Below, piece by piece: positions 35,993 through 45,824 of a stretch of DNA of 64,000 bases. Both the position numbers and the translations under genes were made by a program. The notes under the pieces are model-generated. The model did no database searches, had not been told where the DNA came from, and saw only the letters and a program-made list of their open reading frames with translations. How positions within the stretch are numbered: position 1 is the stretch's first letter; the number at the start of each line of letters is the position of its first letter. The DNA lies in assembly GCF_034274695.1 (NCBI RefSeq), contig NZ_CP128362.1, positions 5,148,501-5,212,500 on the forward strand, written 5' to 3'. This DNA comes from Chitinophaga sp. LS1 (GTDB taxonomy: Bacteria; Bacteroidota; Bacteroidia; Chitinophagales; Chitinophagaceae).

Positions 35993-37864
35993 ATGAAAAA
36001 ACTCTTTATACTCCTCCTCTTTCTGCTCTCCACCAGCTGTATGAAAGACTGGCTGGACCGGGAACCCCGCACCATCCTTTCCGACCAGCAGGTATGGAAC
36101 GATCCTAAACAGATCGTAGCCCTCCTCGCGAATTTTTACGATCGGCTGCCTGCCGAATCAGGGCTTGTAGATGTCAATGACGGCTCCGATGGCCGCCTGT
36201 TCCAGTGGCGTGATATGGCCAACTTTGACGATGCCATGTGGAGTGGCCAGTCCAACGAAGATGGCCGTAACAACATCACCTCTTATAACTACAACAGCTG
36301 GTATCTCTGGAACTACACCTTTATCCGCGACCTCAATCTCGCATTGGAGAACATTGCCACTTACGGTGTAAACCTCACAGACGACCAGAAAAAACAATAT
36401 AGCGCTGAACTCCGTTTTCTCCGTGCTTTCAATTACTTTGAATTAGTAAAAAGAATGGGAGGAGTGCCACTCATCACCACCCAACTCATCTACGACTACA
36501 GCGGCAATGTATCTAACCTGCAGCAGCCTCGCGCAAAGGAATCAGAAGTATACGACTTCATTGCCAGCGAAGTAGATGCAATTAAAAATGACCTTGGCAA
36601 TGATGGCAGCGCTTCCCGCGCTAACAAATATACAGCGCTGGCATTGAAAAGCAGGGCGATGCTGTACGCTGGTTCCATCGCTAAGTACAATGGTCTCATG
36701 GCTGCACCCATCAGCACCCCTAATGGCGAAGTAGGCATTCCGGCTGCTATGGCGAACAACTATTACCAGCAGTCACTCGCCGCTTCACAGGAGATTATAA
36801 ACAGTGGCGCTTATACTTTGTACAGGAACAATCCTGATGCAGGGGAGAACTTCTTCGAAGCAGTGACAAAGAAGGCATCCAACAAAGAAGTGATCTTTGT
36901 AAAAGATTATCTCCTGCCTACCCGCAAGCACGTGTTCTCTTATGACAATATCGCCCGTGGTATCCGTGAAGACAACCTCGGTTCGTCCTCCATAACACCC
37001 TCATTAAACCTTGTGGAAAGCTACGAATACTTAGATGGTACCAGCGGGGCATTAAAAATCCGCACTGCGGACAACAGTGATTTTATTTACTATGACAATG
37101 TGCAGGATATCTTTGCCAACAAAGACGCCCGCCTATATGGTACCATCATCTATCCCGGCACCACTTTCAAAGGCTTACAACTATCTATTCAGGCAGGTGT
37201 AATGGCATGGAACGATACCCGCAACGCCTACGATATCGTAGAAGGTAGCGACCTTGGCACCACTTACACAGATGGTAAATTGCTGACTGGCACCTCCGGC
37301 CCTCACCGCTCTATACAGGAAGTCTCCAACACGGGTTTCTACCTGAAAAAGTTCATTGATCCGAATGATAAAACCAGTACCCGTGGTGTACAGAGTGATG
37401 TATGGTGGGTATGGTTCAGACTCGGGGAAGTCTATCTCAATGCAACAGAAGCCGCCTTTGAATTAGGTCAGACCGGCATAGCGTTGAATTATATCAATAC
37501 CCTGCGCGAACGCGCCGGTTTCCCTGCGAACAGCGTGACAGTGTTAACGAATGAACGCATCCGCAATGAGCGGAGAGTAGAACTGGCTTTCGAAGACCAC
37601 CGGTTATGGGACCTGAAGCGATGGCGTATTGCAGACAAGGTATGGAATGGCAGCACATCCAGTGCCGATGCTATGATCTATGCGTTGTATCCTTATAGGG
37701 TGATCCGTCCCGGAAATGCACACGATGGCAAGTATGTGTTTGTAAAAATGGTAGCGCCCCGTTTCCGCGCACCCCGCTTCTTCCAGCTGGGTAATTACTA
37801 CACTGCCATTGACCAGTCTGTACTGAACAATAATCCTAAGATTATTAAAAATCCATTCCACTAA
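35993..37864 (+). CDS. SusD/RagB-family lipoprotein (second)
   Basis: 623 residues. Lipoprotein signal MKKLFILLLFLLSTSC, Cys16. The mature start CMKDWLDREPRTILSDQQVW, the segment ELRFLRAFNYFELVKRMGGVPL and the late NERIRNERRVELAFEDHRLW are classical SusD family signatures. It forms a complex with the SusC above and is exposed at the cell surface. It shares an operon with that gene and the DUF3823 gene (5 nt downstream). Confidence 0.92.
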   Translation: MKKLFILLLFLLSTSCMKDWLDREPRTILSDQQVWNDPKQIVALLANFYDRLPAESGLVDVNDGSDGRLFQWRDMANFDDAMWSGQSNEDGRNNITSYNYNSWYLWNYTFIRDLNLALENIATYGVNLTDDQKKQYSAELRFLRAFNYFELVKRMGGVPLITTQLIYDYSGNVSNLQQPRAKESEVYDFIASEVDAIKNDLGNDGSASRANKYTALALKSRAMLYAGSIAKYNGLMAAPISTPNGEVGIPAAMANNYYQQSLAASQEIINSGAYTLYRNNPDAGENFFEAVTKKASNKEVIFVKDYLLPTRKHVFSYDNIARGIREDNLGSSSITPSLNLVESYEYLDGTSGALKIRTADNSDFIYYDNVQDIFANKDARLYGTIIYPGTTFKGLQLSIQAGVMAWNDTRNAYDIVEGSDLGTTYTDGKLLTGTSGPHRSIQEVSNTGFYLKKFIDPNDKTSTRGVQSDVWWVWFRLGEVYLNATEAAFELGQTGIALNYINTLRERAGFPANSVTVLTNERIRNERRVELAFEDHRLWDLKRWRIADKVWNGSTSSADAMIYALYPYRVIRPGNAHDGKYVFVKMVAPRFRAPRFFQLGNYYTAIDQSVLNNNPKIIKNPFH

Positions 37865-37869
37865 ACGTT

Positions 37870-38511
37870 ATGAGATACTTATTGCTCACATCCCTGGTGC
37901 TGATATTCGCAGCAGGATGTAAAAAAGATAACTTCGAAAAGCCAAAGTCTACACTCACCGGCCGTGTTGTGTATGATAAAAATGCAATTGGGGTACGTTC
38001 CAATGGCGTACAGGTAGAGCTGTGGCAGCATGGATATGAATTGTTTTCGAAGATCCCTGTATATGTAGGACAGGATGGGGCTTTTTCTGCTATATTATTT
38101 GATGGTGATTATAAATTAGTATTGCGGCAGGGGAATGGCCCCTGGCTGGATGATGCGGATTCGCTTGATGTAAAGGTGAATGGATCTGCGAGTGTAGATA
38201 TTTCTGTGAATCCTTATTTCATTATCAGCAATGCGACATTTACAAAAAGTGGTACGTTGCTCACAGCGACTGTATCCATACAACAGATCAACAATAATCT
38301 GCCACTGGAATCAGTGAATCTTTATATTGGAAATACCAATATTGTAGACCAGGTGAACAACATCAAAAGCACGGCTGTAACGCCTGATATATCAGGGCCG
38401 GTCACGATACAAGTGACCTTGCCTGCGGATGCGGCGTATTATGCAAGGGTAGGGGTGAAGACGGCTGGTGTGGCAGAACAGGTGTATTCTGAAGTGAAAA
38501 AAGTAGAATAA
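37870..38511 (+). CDS. DUF3823-family lipoprotein
   Basis: 213 residues. Lipobox LIFAAGC, Cys17, then KKDNFEKPKSTLTGRVVYD, the characteristic beginning of DUF3823 proteins, which are nearly always encoded next to SusC/SusD. The family has two beta-sandwich domains and probably acts as an accessory surface glycan-binding lipoprotein; this is from family knowledge. The second half (IISNATFTKSGTLLTATVSI and later) fits an Ig-like domain. It is the last gene of the operon; repeat locus D starts 4 nt after the stop codon. Confidence 0.8.
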   Translation: MRYLLLTSLVLIFAAGCKKDNFEKPKSTLTGRVVYDKNAIGVRSNGVQVELWQHGYELFSKIPVYVGQDGAFSAILFDGDYKLVLRQGNGPWLDDADSLDVKVNGSASVDISVNPYFIISNATFTKSGTLLTATVSIQQINNNLPLESVNLYIGNTNIVDQVNNIKSTAVTPDISGPVTIQVTLPADAAYYARVGVKTAGVAEQVYSEVKKVE

Positions 38512-38514
38512 AAG

Positions 38515-38684
38515 CATTCATGAAAGAGGGAATTCACCAACCGGGGATGAAAACCATTTTCAAAGAAAAAGAGGGCATAAATAAATAATTAAAACCTCTG
38601 AGAATCGCATAAATAGAAACCTGGCTCCATTAGCTATCTGAATAAAAAGAGCGTGTATCTTTCTTTTGATACACGCCCTTTTTT
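38515..38684. repeat. Mosaic intergenic repeat, locus D, with terminator
   Basis: Alpha module on the plus strand (38515-38570, CATTCATGAAAGAGGG), an inverted beta unit (about 38571-38643, its CCTGGCTCCATTAGC part closely matching locus A on the other strand) and a hairpin (GAGCGTGTATC 38649-38659 with GATACACGCCC 38668-38678, flanked by A- and T-tracts). It fills the gap between convergent DUF3823 and the M43 protease gene. Confidence 0.8.
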
Positions 38685-38699
38685 GAATAAATAACGATC

Positions 38700-41600
38700 T
38701 TATTTTACCAATAGCACCGTTCCTTTTATCTGAGCATTGCCAGCTTTGATGTAGTATACATAAGCACCCGGTTTCGCATTCGCACCATCCCATCCAAAAG
38801 ACTTATCATTCGGCACACCCTGATGTCTTTCAAACACTTTATTCCCCCACCTGTCAAAGATCAGGAAGTCGTCAATAGCAATAATATCTTTAGAACCAAT
38901 GATATAAAATACATCATTCACACCATCCCCGTTGGGACTAAAGGCATTTGGCATGGAGAACAGATCCTTCACGGACGTATGTACATACATAGAAGCCGTA
39001 TCCGTGCAGAAATATTCATTCTTAATAGCCAGCGTATAGATCACTGACGATACAGCATGTACAGTAGGGTAGAGGCAATTCGTACAGGATAATCCTTCTG
39101 TCGGTGTCCAGGCTAGCGTAGCTGGCAATTCGCCGCCTGTGAGCATCGGGGATAGTTGTATATCCTGGAATCGGCCTACTTCCAGTACATGTGGTTCAAA
39201 ACCCACTGTAAATGGAGAAGTATATGCCGCATCGCTGTTATTGGTATAGTCTGTCTCTTTTAATAAAGCATTCGCATTCACCACCGCAGTTAACTCTCCG
39301 CTGAATGGCGTACTTACTACCTGCGTGTAAGTATGACAGCTACCTGCTGTAGCAGCGTCTTTATAAAACAATGGTTTTAATAAGGAATCGCCATCATAGA
39401 AGGATACGGTCAGGTCTTTCGGAATACTGTCATAGCCATTGCCGGTGCAGATCTCAAAGGTGACGATGGTATGGGTATTGTCATAACATTTCACATCAGA
39501 AATGGTCATGGTCAGATCAGGAGGTATTAATCGCACAATACCTGATACAGATAAATTACAACCGTAAGCGTTTGTCATAATAGCATATATACCGGCACTG
39601 TCCCTGACGGTGATGGTAGGTGTAGCCGTTGTAGCGCCCAACAGGCTATTTGCACCTTCCGTACGCCATGCATAAGTCGCAGCTGTAAAGTTACTCACAG
39701 CAGTATTCAACGTATACGAAGCTCCCCGCATCACCGTCGTATCCGCAGGCAGCATACTACCAGCCGGCAATGTATATGTACCAGTGGTCGTATTATTGGT
39801 CGTATCTGTTTCTGCCCATGTACCTGTATTCACTTTTATACTGAAAGGAGAAACGCCTTTTAAAGTTACATGATAGGTTTCACAGGCATCTGCACTATAC
39901 GCAGCAATGGTATAGTTATTCCCAATCACCAAACCATTTCCATCATAAAAGCTCAGGTTTAGATCCTGTGGTACATTTCCCGCAGTGTAGTTATTACACA
40001 CTTCAAATGTGATATACATACTATCATTCCGGGCGCATTCTGTGCTCAGTACATTGGCAGTATAGTCATCTACAGGGGCAATGTGTATGGTGGTAAATGT
40101 GGTATCATAACAATTGTTCTCATTCGTCACTTTCACTCTTTGCTGATACAACGTATCCTTACGATATGGTGCTGTGAAAGTAGTGGTCGTACAATTATCA
40201 CAACTTACATATGTAGTGGGTGTCCATGTTACAGTATTGATCGCCCCACCAGATACTACTGCTGGTGTCAGGTCAATGGTCTCCGCGGGTGTCATGGCAA
40301 TATCGGCGGGCGTGAGCTGGATCCTGAACCGGTAATTAGTCATCATGGCGGTGTTCGTACCAAATTTAGCAATCAGGGTATCCGCATATGCATTCAGGAT
40401 AAATGTTTCCAGGTAAGATGCGCATTTACCTTTCAGATCGTAAGGCAATAAATAAACACCAATGGAATCATGCGTGCCGTTATACAAAGTAATAAGCGTA
40501 CCCTTTGGAATTGTCTGATAACCGAAGTTGTAGAAGTATAAAGAGATCTGTAACTGCGTCTGATTATAACATGCCACACTGTTCAGGTACACATGTCCAT
40601 CAGCGGTAGGATCATCGACTACAATCGTTACGTAGTTGGTCGTATCATAGCAACTGCCATCAGTCGCAATGAGTCTTACCTGGTAAGTGCCCGGTGTCTG
40701 AAACACATAAGTCAGATCCTCAGTGGTCGCAACTTCCGTTTCACCGGCGCCCAGTTTTATTCTCCATGAATAGCTGCTGGCATTGATAGAACGATTTGTA
40801 AACAACACACTATCCAGTTCTACACCTGCTTTGGAAGCGATCTTTCTTTTATCAGGATAAAAGCGGGCAGTCACCCCACAACTGACCTGTAGTATATCCT
40901 GCATGCTGCTAAAACAACCGGAGGCATCGTATGCACGCAATACGACCACATAGCTTTTCTTCTCTGTTACAGGTAGACTGAAGCTGGCACCCGTACTCAC
41001 CACCACATTATCTACCAGCCACTGATAGGTAGTTGCGCCTGTAGAAGTATTTGTAAAATTCACGGTACTCCCCATCAAAGGGTAATCCGCATCCTTCGTA
41101 AAACCCGTTACAGCAGCAGTAGCGCAAGGTGGGTTACACAACGTACTGCCAATCATCCCCGGCAGACTGCTCCCGATAAAATCACGCATACGCTGTGCCT
41201 GTCCTTCTGTAAAAGACATGACACAACCCGTACCGCCACCATAGTCCATAAAGTTATCCGGCAGGTCCGGTACATCAGTTGTAAACCCGGATAACGTGTC
41301 GGTACTACATGAATTCTCGGGATTGCTACAGGGGAATCCACCATTGATAGATTTATCTGGTGGCGTATCGCACACCATATCTCCATCTGTGGTACAATCA
41401 TCATTTTTACAATCCTGGTTAGCAAAAGTGTGAATGAGGCTGAGGTAGTGCCCCATTTCGTGCGCCACGAGGTCTACTCCCAATCCAGATACCACTACAT
41501 CGCCACCAGCACTGGCATAGCCGGCCATGTGCATGCGGGTCCAGGCGCCGCATTCAAATGTCTGCAGAAACTCGGATTTGATGCCGGATACGACCCAGAT

Positions 41601-42149
41601 ATTGATATAGCGGCTACCATCCCATTTACCAAGGGCGGTAAGCGCATCTCCTTCCATATCCGCGTCAAAATCAGAGAGATAAGACTTTGTACGTAATATC
41701 CCGGTGGTAGCGCCGCCATCAGGGTCAGTTTTGGCAAGGCAAAATTGTATACGGGTATCCGTTCTTGCTCCTGCAAATGCCCCGGTTTTGCCATAGGCAT
41801 CGTTCAGTGCCGCGAGGGCATCTGTTACATCCTGGTCCGTAATGGAAGCGGGATCTTCATTGATGATATGAAAAACGACGGGCAATGTATAATCCGCCGC
41901 AGCTAACCTGTTAGTATTCATTAGGATAGCATGATTGGTCTTCTTTTCTTTTTGTCTGAAAGCGGTGCTTTGGCGCCATGTATTCATCATCATATCCGTA
42001 CCACATGAACGGGGATTGATAGATAACCATCTGGCTGTGAGAGAAGGTTGTCCAACTACCTGAGGAACTGGATATTGTGCTCTTAGAGATATGGCGTACA
42101 ACAGGCAGATACAGGATAGCAGGCACCTTCGCAGGTTTTTCGTAGGCAT
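38700..42149 (-). CDS. Secreted M43-type metalloprotease with type IX sorting domain
   Basis: 1149 residues. Signal peptide (about 1-25). An M43 (pappalysin/cytophagalysin-like) peptidase domain (about 60-330) carries the zinc motif HEMGHYLSLIH with His230, Glu231 and His234, followed by a Cys-rich segment with VCDTPPDKS and a later NFMDYG Met-turn. Then come PKD-like repeats (about 345-510) and several CARDB/Ig-like repeats (about 515-1060). The C-terminus (about 1065-1149) has NAFSPNGDGVNDVF and FDRWGNKVFE, the gliding-motility (type B) T9SS sorting domain. The protein is probably secreted and processed or attached at the cell surface. It is monocistronic and ends in the repeat/terminator locus D. 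Confidence 0.85.
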   Translation of the reverse strand: MPTKNLRRCLLSCICLLYAISLRAQYPVPQVVGQPSLTARWLSINPRSCGTDMMMNTWRQSTAFRQKEKKTNHAILMNTNRLAAADYTLPVVFHIINEDPASITDQDVTDALAALNDAYGKTGAFAGARTDTRIQFCLAKTDPDGGATTGILRTKSYLSDFDADMEGDALTALGKWDGSRYINIWVVSGIKSEFLQTFECGAWTRMHMAGYASAGGDVVVSGLGVDLVAHEMGHYLSLIHTFANQDCKNDDCTTDGDMVCDTPPDKSINGGFPCSNPENSCSTDTLSGFTTDVPDLPDNFMDYGGGTGCVMSFTEGQAQRMRDFIGSSLPGMIGSTLCNPPCATAAVTGFTKDADYPLMGSTVNFTNTSTGATTYQWLVDNVVVSTGASFSLPVTEKKSYVVVLRAYDASGCFSSMQDILQVSCGVTARFYPDKRKIASKAGVELDSVLFTNRSINASSYSWRIKLGAGETEVATTEDLTYVFQTPGTYQVRLIATDGSCYDTTNYVTIVVDDPTADGHVYLNSVACYNQTQLQISLYFYNFGYQTIPKGTLITLYNGTHDSIGVYLLPYDLKGKCASYLETFILNAYADTLIAKFGTNTAMMTNYRFRIQLTPADIAMTPAETIDLTPAVVSGGAINTVTWTPTTYVSCDNCTTTTFTAPYRKDTLYQQRVKVTNENNCYDTTFTTIHIAPVDDYTANVLSTECARNDSMYITFEVCNNYTAGNVPQDLNLSFYDGNGLVIGNNYTIAAYSADACETYHVTLKGVSPFSIKVNTGTWAETDTTNNTTTGTYTLPAGSMLPADTTVMRGASYTLNTAVSNFTAATYAWRTEGANSLLGATTATPTITVRDSAGIYAIMTNAYGCNLSVSGIVRLIPPDLTMTISDVKCYDNTHTIVTFEICTGNGYDSIPKDLTVSFYDGDSLLKPLFYKDAATAGSCHTYTQVVSTPFSGELTAVVNANALLKETDYTNNSDAAYTSPFTVGFEPHVLEVGRFQDIQLSPMLTGGELPATLAWTPTEGLSCTNCLYPTVHAVSSVIYTLAIKNEYFCTDTASMYVHTSVKDLFSMPNAFSPNGDGVNDVFYIIGSKDIIAIDDFLIFDRWGNKVFERHQGVPNDKSFGWDGANAKPGAYVYYIKAGNAQIKGTVLLVK

Positions 42150-42244
42150 AGGTTCTTAGTCGTGGTTATGATCGATAAAGATAAACAGAAATTCTCCTTG
42201 CTATGTCAATTATAATATATTATTTTTATTCAAAATGCCGGCTG

Positions 42245-43471
42245 ATGGACCTTGAAATACTGAAGCAAGAGTTACTAACCAGGTGGAAACATGCATTTAA
42301 TGAGCTATCCCTTCTACCCGAATATAAAGCGAAGATCCTGACCGAGAAGTATGTGCCTGGATTCAGATATGATCTGAAAGACTATGGAACCCAGGCATTT
42401 ATGCTGCCTGAAGGGAAAATATTCCCCGAAGCCCGTGCCAGAGAGATCAATGATTATCATTTTTATGGATTTGGAGAAGATGGAAAGCCCGTTTATACTG
42501 CATTTCGCCATGTGGTGAATAATATAAACTGGGAAGGATATTATTCTTATAGTGACAATGTTGTCGAGTATGTTGAATATTGCATTACAGAACATACACA
42601 AATACCTTCCTGTATAAAACGAATGCTTTACAAAGATGGCAGAAAGGTAGGTTGGCAATCCCTCCTCGTCAATACCCGGGGCAGTGCCAATAACTACAGC
42701 GGAATGAGTGCAGATGACATGATCACTGATATGTTGGAAGATCATTATTCCCTCTTTATCAGCATAGAAGAATACAACTGGGAGAATGACCGTATCCTCA
42801 CTGCCGACGGCCTCGGTATGGCCCCCGGACACGGTGAGTACCAATATCGTCAGGATTATACGTACACACCCGATGGTCAGCTGGACGCAATCAGGGCCGT
42901 TTGCGAAACGGGTACTGAGCGGCTCACCTGGGTCAGACCGGATGATACCCTGAACGTACATGCACTGGAAGAAGAAGTGGCCGAAAAGCTCGCTGAAGCC
43001 ATCGTAGATACGCTTACTGCATCCCGGATCGAAACACCGCTATCCCTGCTGGAAATCAACTACCACGAAATAGCTGAATATATTCCCTCTCTTTCTCCAC
43101 GCTCACAGGCTTTTACTACTGAAATCTCCCGCCGTCACCAGGACGAAGACATCTTTGATCTGATCTTTTTATCGACAGAGATGGATCACCCGTATATGCC
43201 TATTCGTACGGAGAAATTTGAACGGCCTTTCAAGCAGTTCATGCAGATCATAGAGCGCGAAGAGAAGTGGGAAATAGCCGCCGGCATGCTGCGCAAAGTA
43301 GCGTGGTTGCTCACGACAAATAAGTTGTACAACCGCCTGCCGGTGAGTGATGACTTTGCAGCGTATGCGATTGACTGGGAATCAGATATGGAGGAGTTTG
43401 AGAGAATTTTGAGGGAATGCGGAGTGGTACCGGATGTAATATCATCCTGGCAGGAAAAAGGGTGGTTGTAA
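42245..43471 (+). CDS. Hypothetical protein, 408 aa
   Basis: Not recognised. The protein is acidic, soluble and without signal peptide. The N-terminal 60 residues are helical (DLEILKQELLTRWKHAF), the middle has aromatic-rich beta segments (NNINWEGYYSYSDNVVEYVE) and Gly/Tyr motifs, and the C-terminal 150 residues are helical and acidic. It resembles no enzyme family I know; the general style is that of stand-alone immunity-like proteins in Bacteroidota, which is only an impression. Start: ATG 42245 is preferred to ATG 42203, which would add a hydrophobic, unrelated 14-residue stretch. It is convergent with a response-regulator gene with only 3 bp between the stop codons. Confidence 0.5.
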   Translation: MDLEILKQELLTRWKHAFNELSLLPEYKAKILTEKYVPGFRYDLKDYGTQAFMLPEGKIFPEARAREINDYHFYGFGEDGKPVYTAFRHVVNNINWEGYYSYSDNVVEYVEYCITEHTQIPSCIKRMLYKDGRKVGWQSLLVNTRGSANNYSGMSADDMITDMLEDHYSLFISIEEYNWENDRILTADGLGMAPGHGEYQYRQDYTYTPDGQLDAIRAVCETGTERLTWVRPDDTLNVHALEEEVAEKLAEAIVDTLTASRIETPLSLLEINYHEIAEYIPSLSPRSQAFTTEISRRHQDEDIFDLIFLSTEMDHPYMPIRTEKFERPFKQFMQIIEREEKWEIAAGMLRKVAWLLTTNKLYNRLPVSDDFAAYAIDWESDMEEFERILRECGVVPDVISSWQEKGWL

Positions 43472-43474
43472 TTT

Positions 43475-43885
43475 TTAAGCGTTAAAGTATGCGTCGAGAA
43501 TGTCTTCCATTAACCCGGTCGTCAATGGTTTGTTTCTAAACCCGGATACATCAGGATGACTTATAGCCCGTTTATGATCATCGGGGTTCATAGACGTAGT
43601 GAGCATCACTACGACTACCTGTCCTTTTTCCTTATCGCCCAGTTTGTTGTATTCATCGAGAAATTCCCAGCCATTCAGGGCAGGCATATTAATGTCCAGC
43701 AAAATGAGGTCAGGCTGACCCTGTGTAGTTTCTTTGCAGGCTTTCAGGTAATCCAGTGCTTCCGCACCATTCCATGCCACATGCACATGGTTCGCACAAT
43801 CCATTTTTTTAATCACCATTTGGCTGATGAAATTGGTGGCTTCATCGTCTTCAACTAATAGGATGGAATGTAATTTTCTGTTCAT
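43475..43885 (-). CDS. Single-domain response regulator
   Basis: 136 residues, a receiver domain only. Acidic pair in LVEDDEATNFI, phosphoacceptor Asp64 in LILLDINMP, conserved Thr/Lys in VVMLTTSMNPDD and FRNKPLT. Without an output domain it would act by protein-protein contact or as a phosphorelay shuttle. It begins 5 nt after the stop of the PAS kinase on the same strand and is almost certainly its partner. Confidence 0.9.
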   Translation of the reverse strand: MNRKLHSILLVEDDEATNFISQMVIKKMDCANHVHVAWNGAEALDYLKACKETTQGQPDLILLDINMPALNGWEFLDEYNKLGDKEKGQVVVVMLTTSMNPDDHKRAISHPDVSGFRNKPLTTGLMEDILDAYFNA

Positions 43886-43890
43886 GTGGT

Positions 43891-45192
43891 TTATGCTGAA
43901 ATTGTAAAATAAAATTGACTCCCTACGCCTGGTGTGGAGGTAAGCCAGATCTCGCCTCCGTGGAGGGAAACGATCTTTTTACAGTGAGCCAGTCCAATGC
44001 CTGTGCCTTCGTATTGGAGTTTATTGTGCAGGCGTTGAAAGATCTCAAATACCTTTTCCTGATAACGAGGTGCGATGCCGATCCCATTGTCTGAAAACAT
44101 GAATTCGTATTCATGTTCTCTTTTTACACAGGTAATGCGGATCACAGGAGGCACATCCTGCTGTCTGAACTTAATTGCATTACTCAACAGATTTTGAAAT
44201 AATAATTTCAGTTCTATTGGGTAGGCATGAACGATAGGTAAGTTTTCCATAATCACCTGTGCCTTGCTCTCGTGTATGGCTGTGCGCAAATCGTCTACTA
44301 CCGTCAGGATGATCTGGTTACAATCTACAGCCTCCTTCTGCTTCACATTGCCGATACGTGAGTAGTCCAGCAGGGCTTTGATCAGGTCACTCATGCGATT
44401 ACTTGACTGGCGGATAAAGCGAAGGTAGTTGTCCGCAGTTTCATCCAGTTTGCCGGTATATTCCGTGGCCACCAGTTCTACCAATGTGCTGATGGAGCGT
44501 AATGGTTCCTGCATATCATGGGAGGCGATGTAGGTAAATTGTTCCAGCTCCCGGTTTTCCACTTCCAGTTTACGAAGGTATAACTGGGTCTGGTCTTCCA
44601 TCTGTTTCCGCGCGGTGAGGTCGCGGGTAATTTTGATAAACCCGGTTAACGCACCTTCATTATTGCGAAGGGCAGTGATGGTCACACTACTCCAGAACAG
44701 GGTACCGTCTTTATGCACCCGGTAGTCTTCGTTTTGAACGCGACCATCCTGGATAGCGGTGGATAAGAGCATTTCAGGTATACACTCAGCTCTGGCAGCT
44801 GGTGTGTAAAACATCCTGAAATTTTTGCCTGTGATTTCCTGTGCGGTGTACCCTTTGATACGTTCCGCACCCTTGTTCCAGGTCAGGATATTTCCATCAG
44901 GATCGAGGGTGATGATCCCATAGTCCTGGATTTCTCCCACCAGGCTGGAATATGATTCCTGTGATAACTTTAATAGTTTTTCGGTGGCAGCGAGTTTATT
45001 TTCTACTTCTCTGAGCCGCTCGCCTAGTGTGGTAATACTATTCCTCAACAGGTCCATACTCAGATCATCTCCTTCAAGGAGATCCTTTTCGGCTTGTTTA
45101 GAATGAATATATCGCAGTAGTAATTCGTACAATTCGGCTTTGCTCTGCCTGATCTCTTGCTCCATTGCCCCGGTTTTTTTTTTAAGCGTCAT
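43891..45192 (-). CDS. PAS-domain sensor histidine kinase
   Basis: 433 residues and no membrane segment. An N-terminal coiled coil (about 10-85) leads to a PAS/PAC domain (about 85-200: GIITLDPDGNILTWNKGAERI, GFIKITRDLTARKQME), then HisKA with His225 in YIASHDMQEPLRS and an HATPase domain with N-box NLLSNAIKF, DNGIGIA and GTGIGLAHCKK. It is a phytochrome-like cytosolic kinase that may sense redox state or small molecules. A run of ten T (plus strand 45174-45183) lies just after the first ATG; an alternative ATG at 45165 would avoid it. It forms an operon with the receiver protein downstream. Confidence 0.9.
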   Translation of the reverse strand: MTLKKKTGAMEQEIRQSKAELYELLLRYIHSKQAEKDLLEGDDLSMDLLRNSITTLGERLREVENKLAATEKLLKLSQESYSSLVGEIQDYGIITLDPDGNILTWNKGAERIKGYTAQEITGKNFRMFYTPAARAECIPEMLLSTAIQDGRVQNEDYRVHKDGTLFWSSVTITALRNNEGALTGFIKITRDLTARKQMEDQTQLYLRKLEVENRELEQFTYIASHDMQEPLRSISTLVELVATEYTGKLDETADNYLRFIRQSSNRMSDLIKALLDYSRIGNVKQKEAVDCNQIILTVVDDLRTAIHESKAQVIMENLPIVHAYPIELKLLFQNLLSNAIKFRQQDVPPVIRITCVKREHEYEFMFSDNGIGIAPRYQEKVFEIFQRLHNKLQYEGTGIGLAHCKKIVSLHGGEIWLTSTPGVGSQFYFTISA

Positions 45193-45556
45193 AATGGCCT
45201 GAAAAAGGTAAAACCGGTTACAGACATAAATATCTGCAACCGGCTATTCTCATAACCACTCTTCTGGGGGGATGTTTAAATCAAAAAGTTCACAAAAATG
45301 CAAAATGAAAATGTGCCTTTTTGTACAAAGCTGTTGCAAATAGGTATAGACACTGCAAGTAAGATTCACACGACTATTTCCAGATATTAAATTGGTAATG
45401 AATTCGTTAATTTGTCACTTAATGTATTGTCGCCATATCGGCAGCGCTTGTAAAAGTCCCTTTATTCCAATATATCTGCTTAGACAGATATAGATATTTT
45501 TTAATAATGAAAGTATATACGGAAGTGTCAAAAAAATGGATTTAAATTCAAAAAAA
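45193..45556. other. Intergenic stretch between divergent genes
   Basis: AT-rich region holding the promoters of the PAS kinase (-) and DUF3820 (+) genes. No repeat, RNA gene or additional frame was recognised. Confidence 0.5.
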
Positions 45557-45564
45557 TATATTTG
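45557..45564 (+). promoter_or_regulatory. -7 element of the DUF3820 gene
   Basis: TATATTTG fits TAnnTTTG and lies 14 bp before the ATG, so the mRNA leader would be only about 8 nt. The -33 region has no TTG (ATGG at 45535-45538). Confidence 0.4.
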
Positions 45565-45578
45565 CAAAAAGTAAGCTT

Positions 45579-45818
45579 ATGGAAATAGCAGGACCGGATC
45601 CGGAGATTTTTAAACAGTTGGTAACGATGAGAATGCCTTTTGGAAAGTATAAGGATGTATTGCTGTGCGATTTGCCGGTGTCTTACCTGGAGTGGTTTAA
45701 TCGGGAAGGATGGCCGAAGGGAAAGCTGGGGATGTTGCTAAGTACGATGTACGAGATCAGGCTGAATGGGTTGATGGATCTGTTAAAGCCTTTGAGAGGC
45801 GGTACTCTCAAAGGCTGA
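45579..45818 (+). CDS. DUF3820-family protein
   Basis: 79 residues. The core MPFGKYKDVLLCDLPVSYLEWF with a later WPKGKLGMLL is the DUF3820 pattern, a small domain also found at the C-terminus of some exonucleases and possibly involved in nucleic-acid handling; the stand-alone form is uncharacterised. No signal peptide. It is convergent with fabF, and a perfect 12-bp hairpin overlaps its stop codon. Confidence 0.75.
   Translation: MEIAGPDPEIFKQLVTMRMPFGKYKDVLLCDLPVSYLEWFNREGWPKGKLGMLLSTMYEIRLNGLMDLLKPLRGGTLKG
45787..45816. terminator. Bidirectional hairpin at the DUF3820/fabF convergence
   Basis: AGCCTTTGAGAG (45787-45798) pairs perfectly with CTCTCAAAGGCT (45805-45816), with a 6-nt loop. 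The right arm overlaps the first base of the DUF3820 stop codon, and ATTATTTTTAT follows. Confidence 0.7.
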
Positions 45819-45824
45819 TTATTT

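Noticed and set aside
38560..38793. 77-codon minus-strand frame
   Set aside because: It consists of repeat locus D, the terminator and an out-of-frame part of the protease gene.
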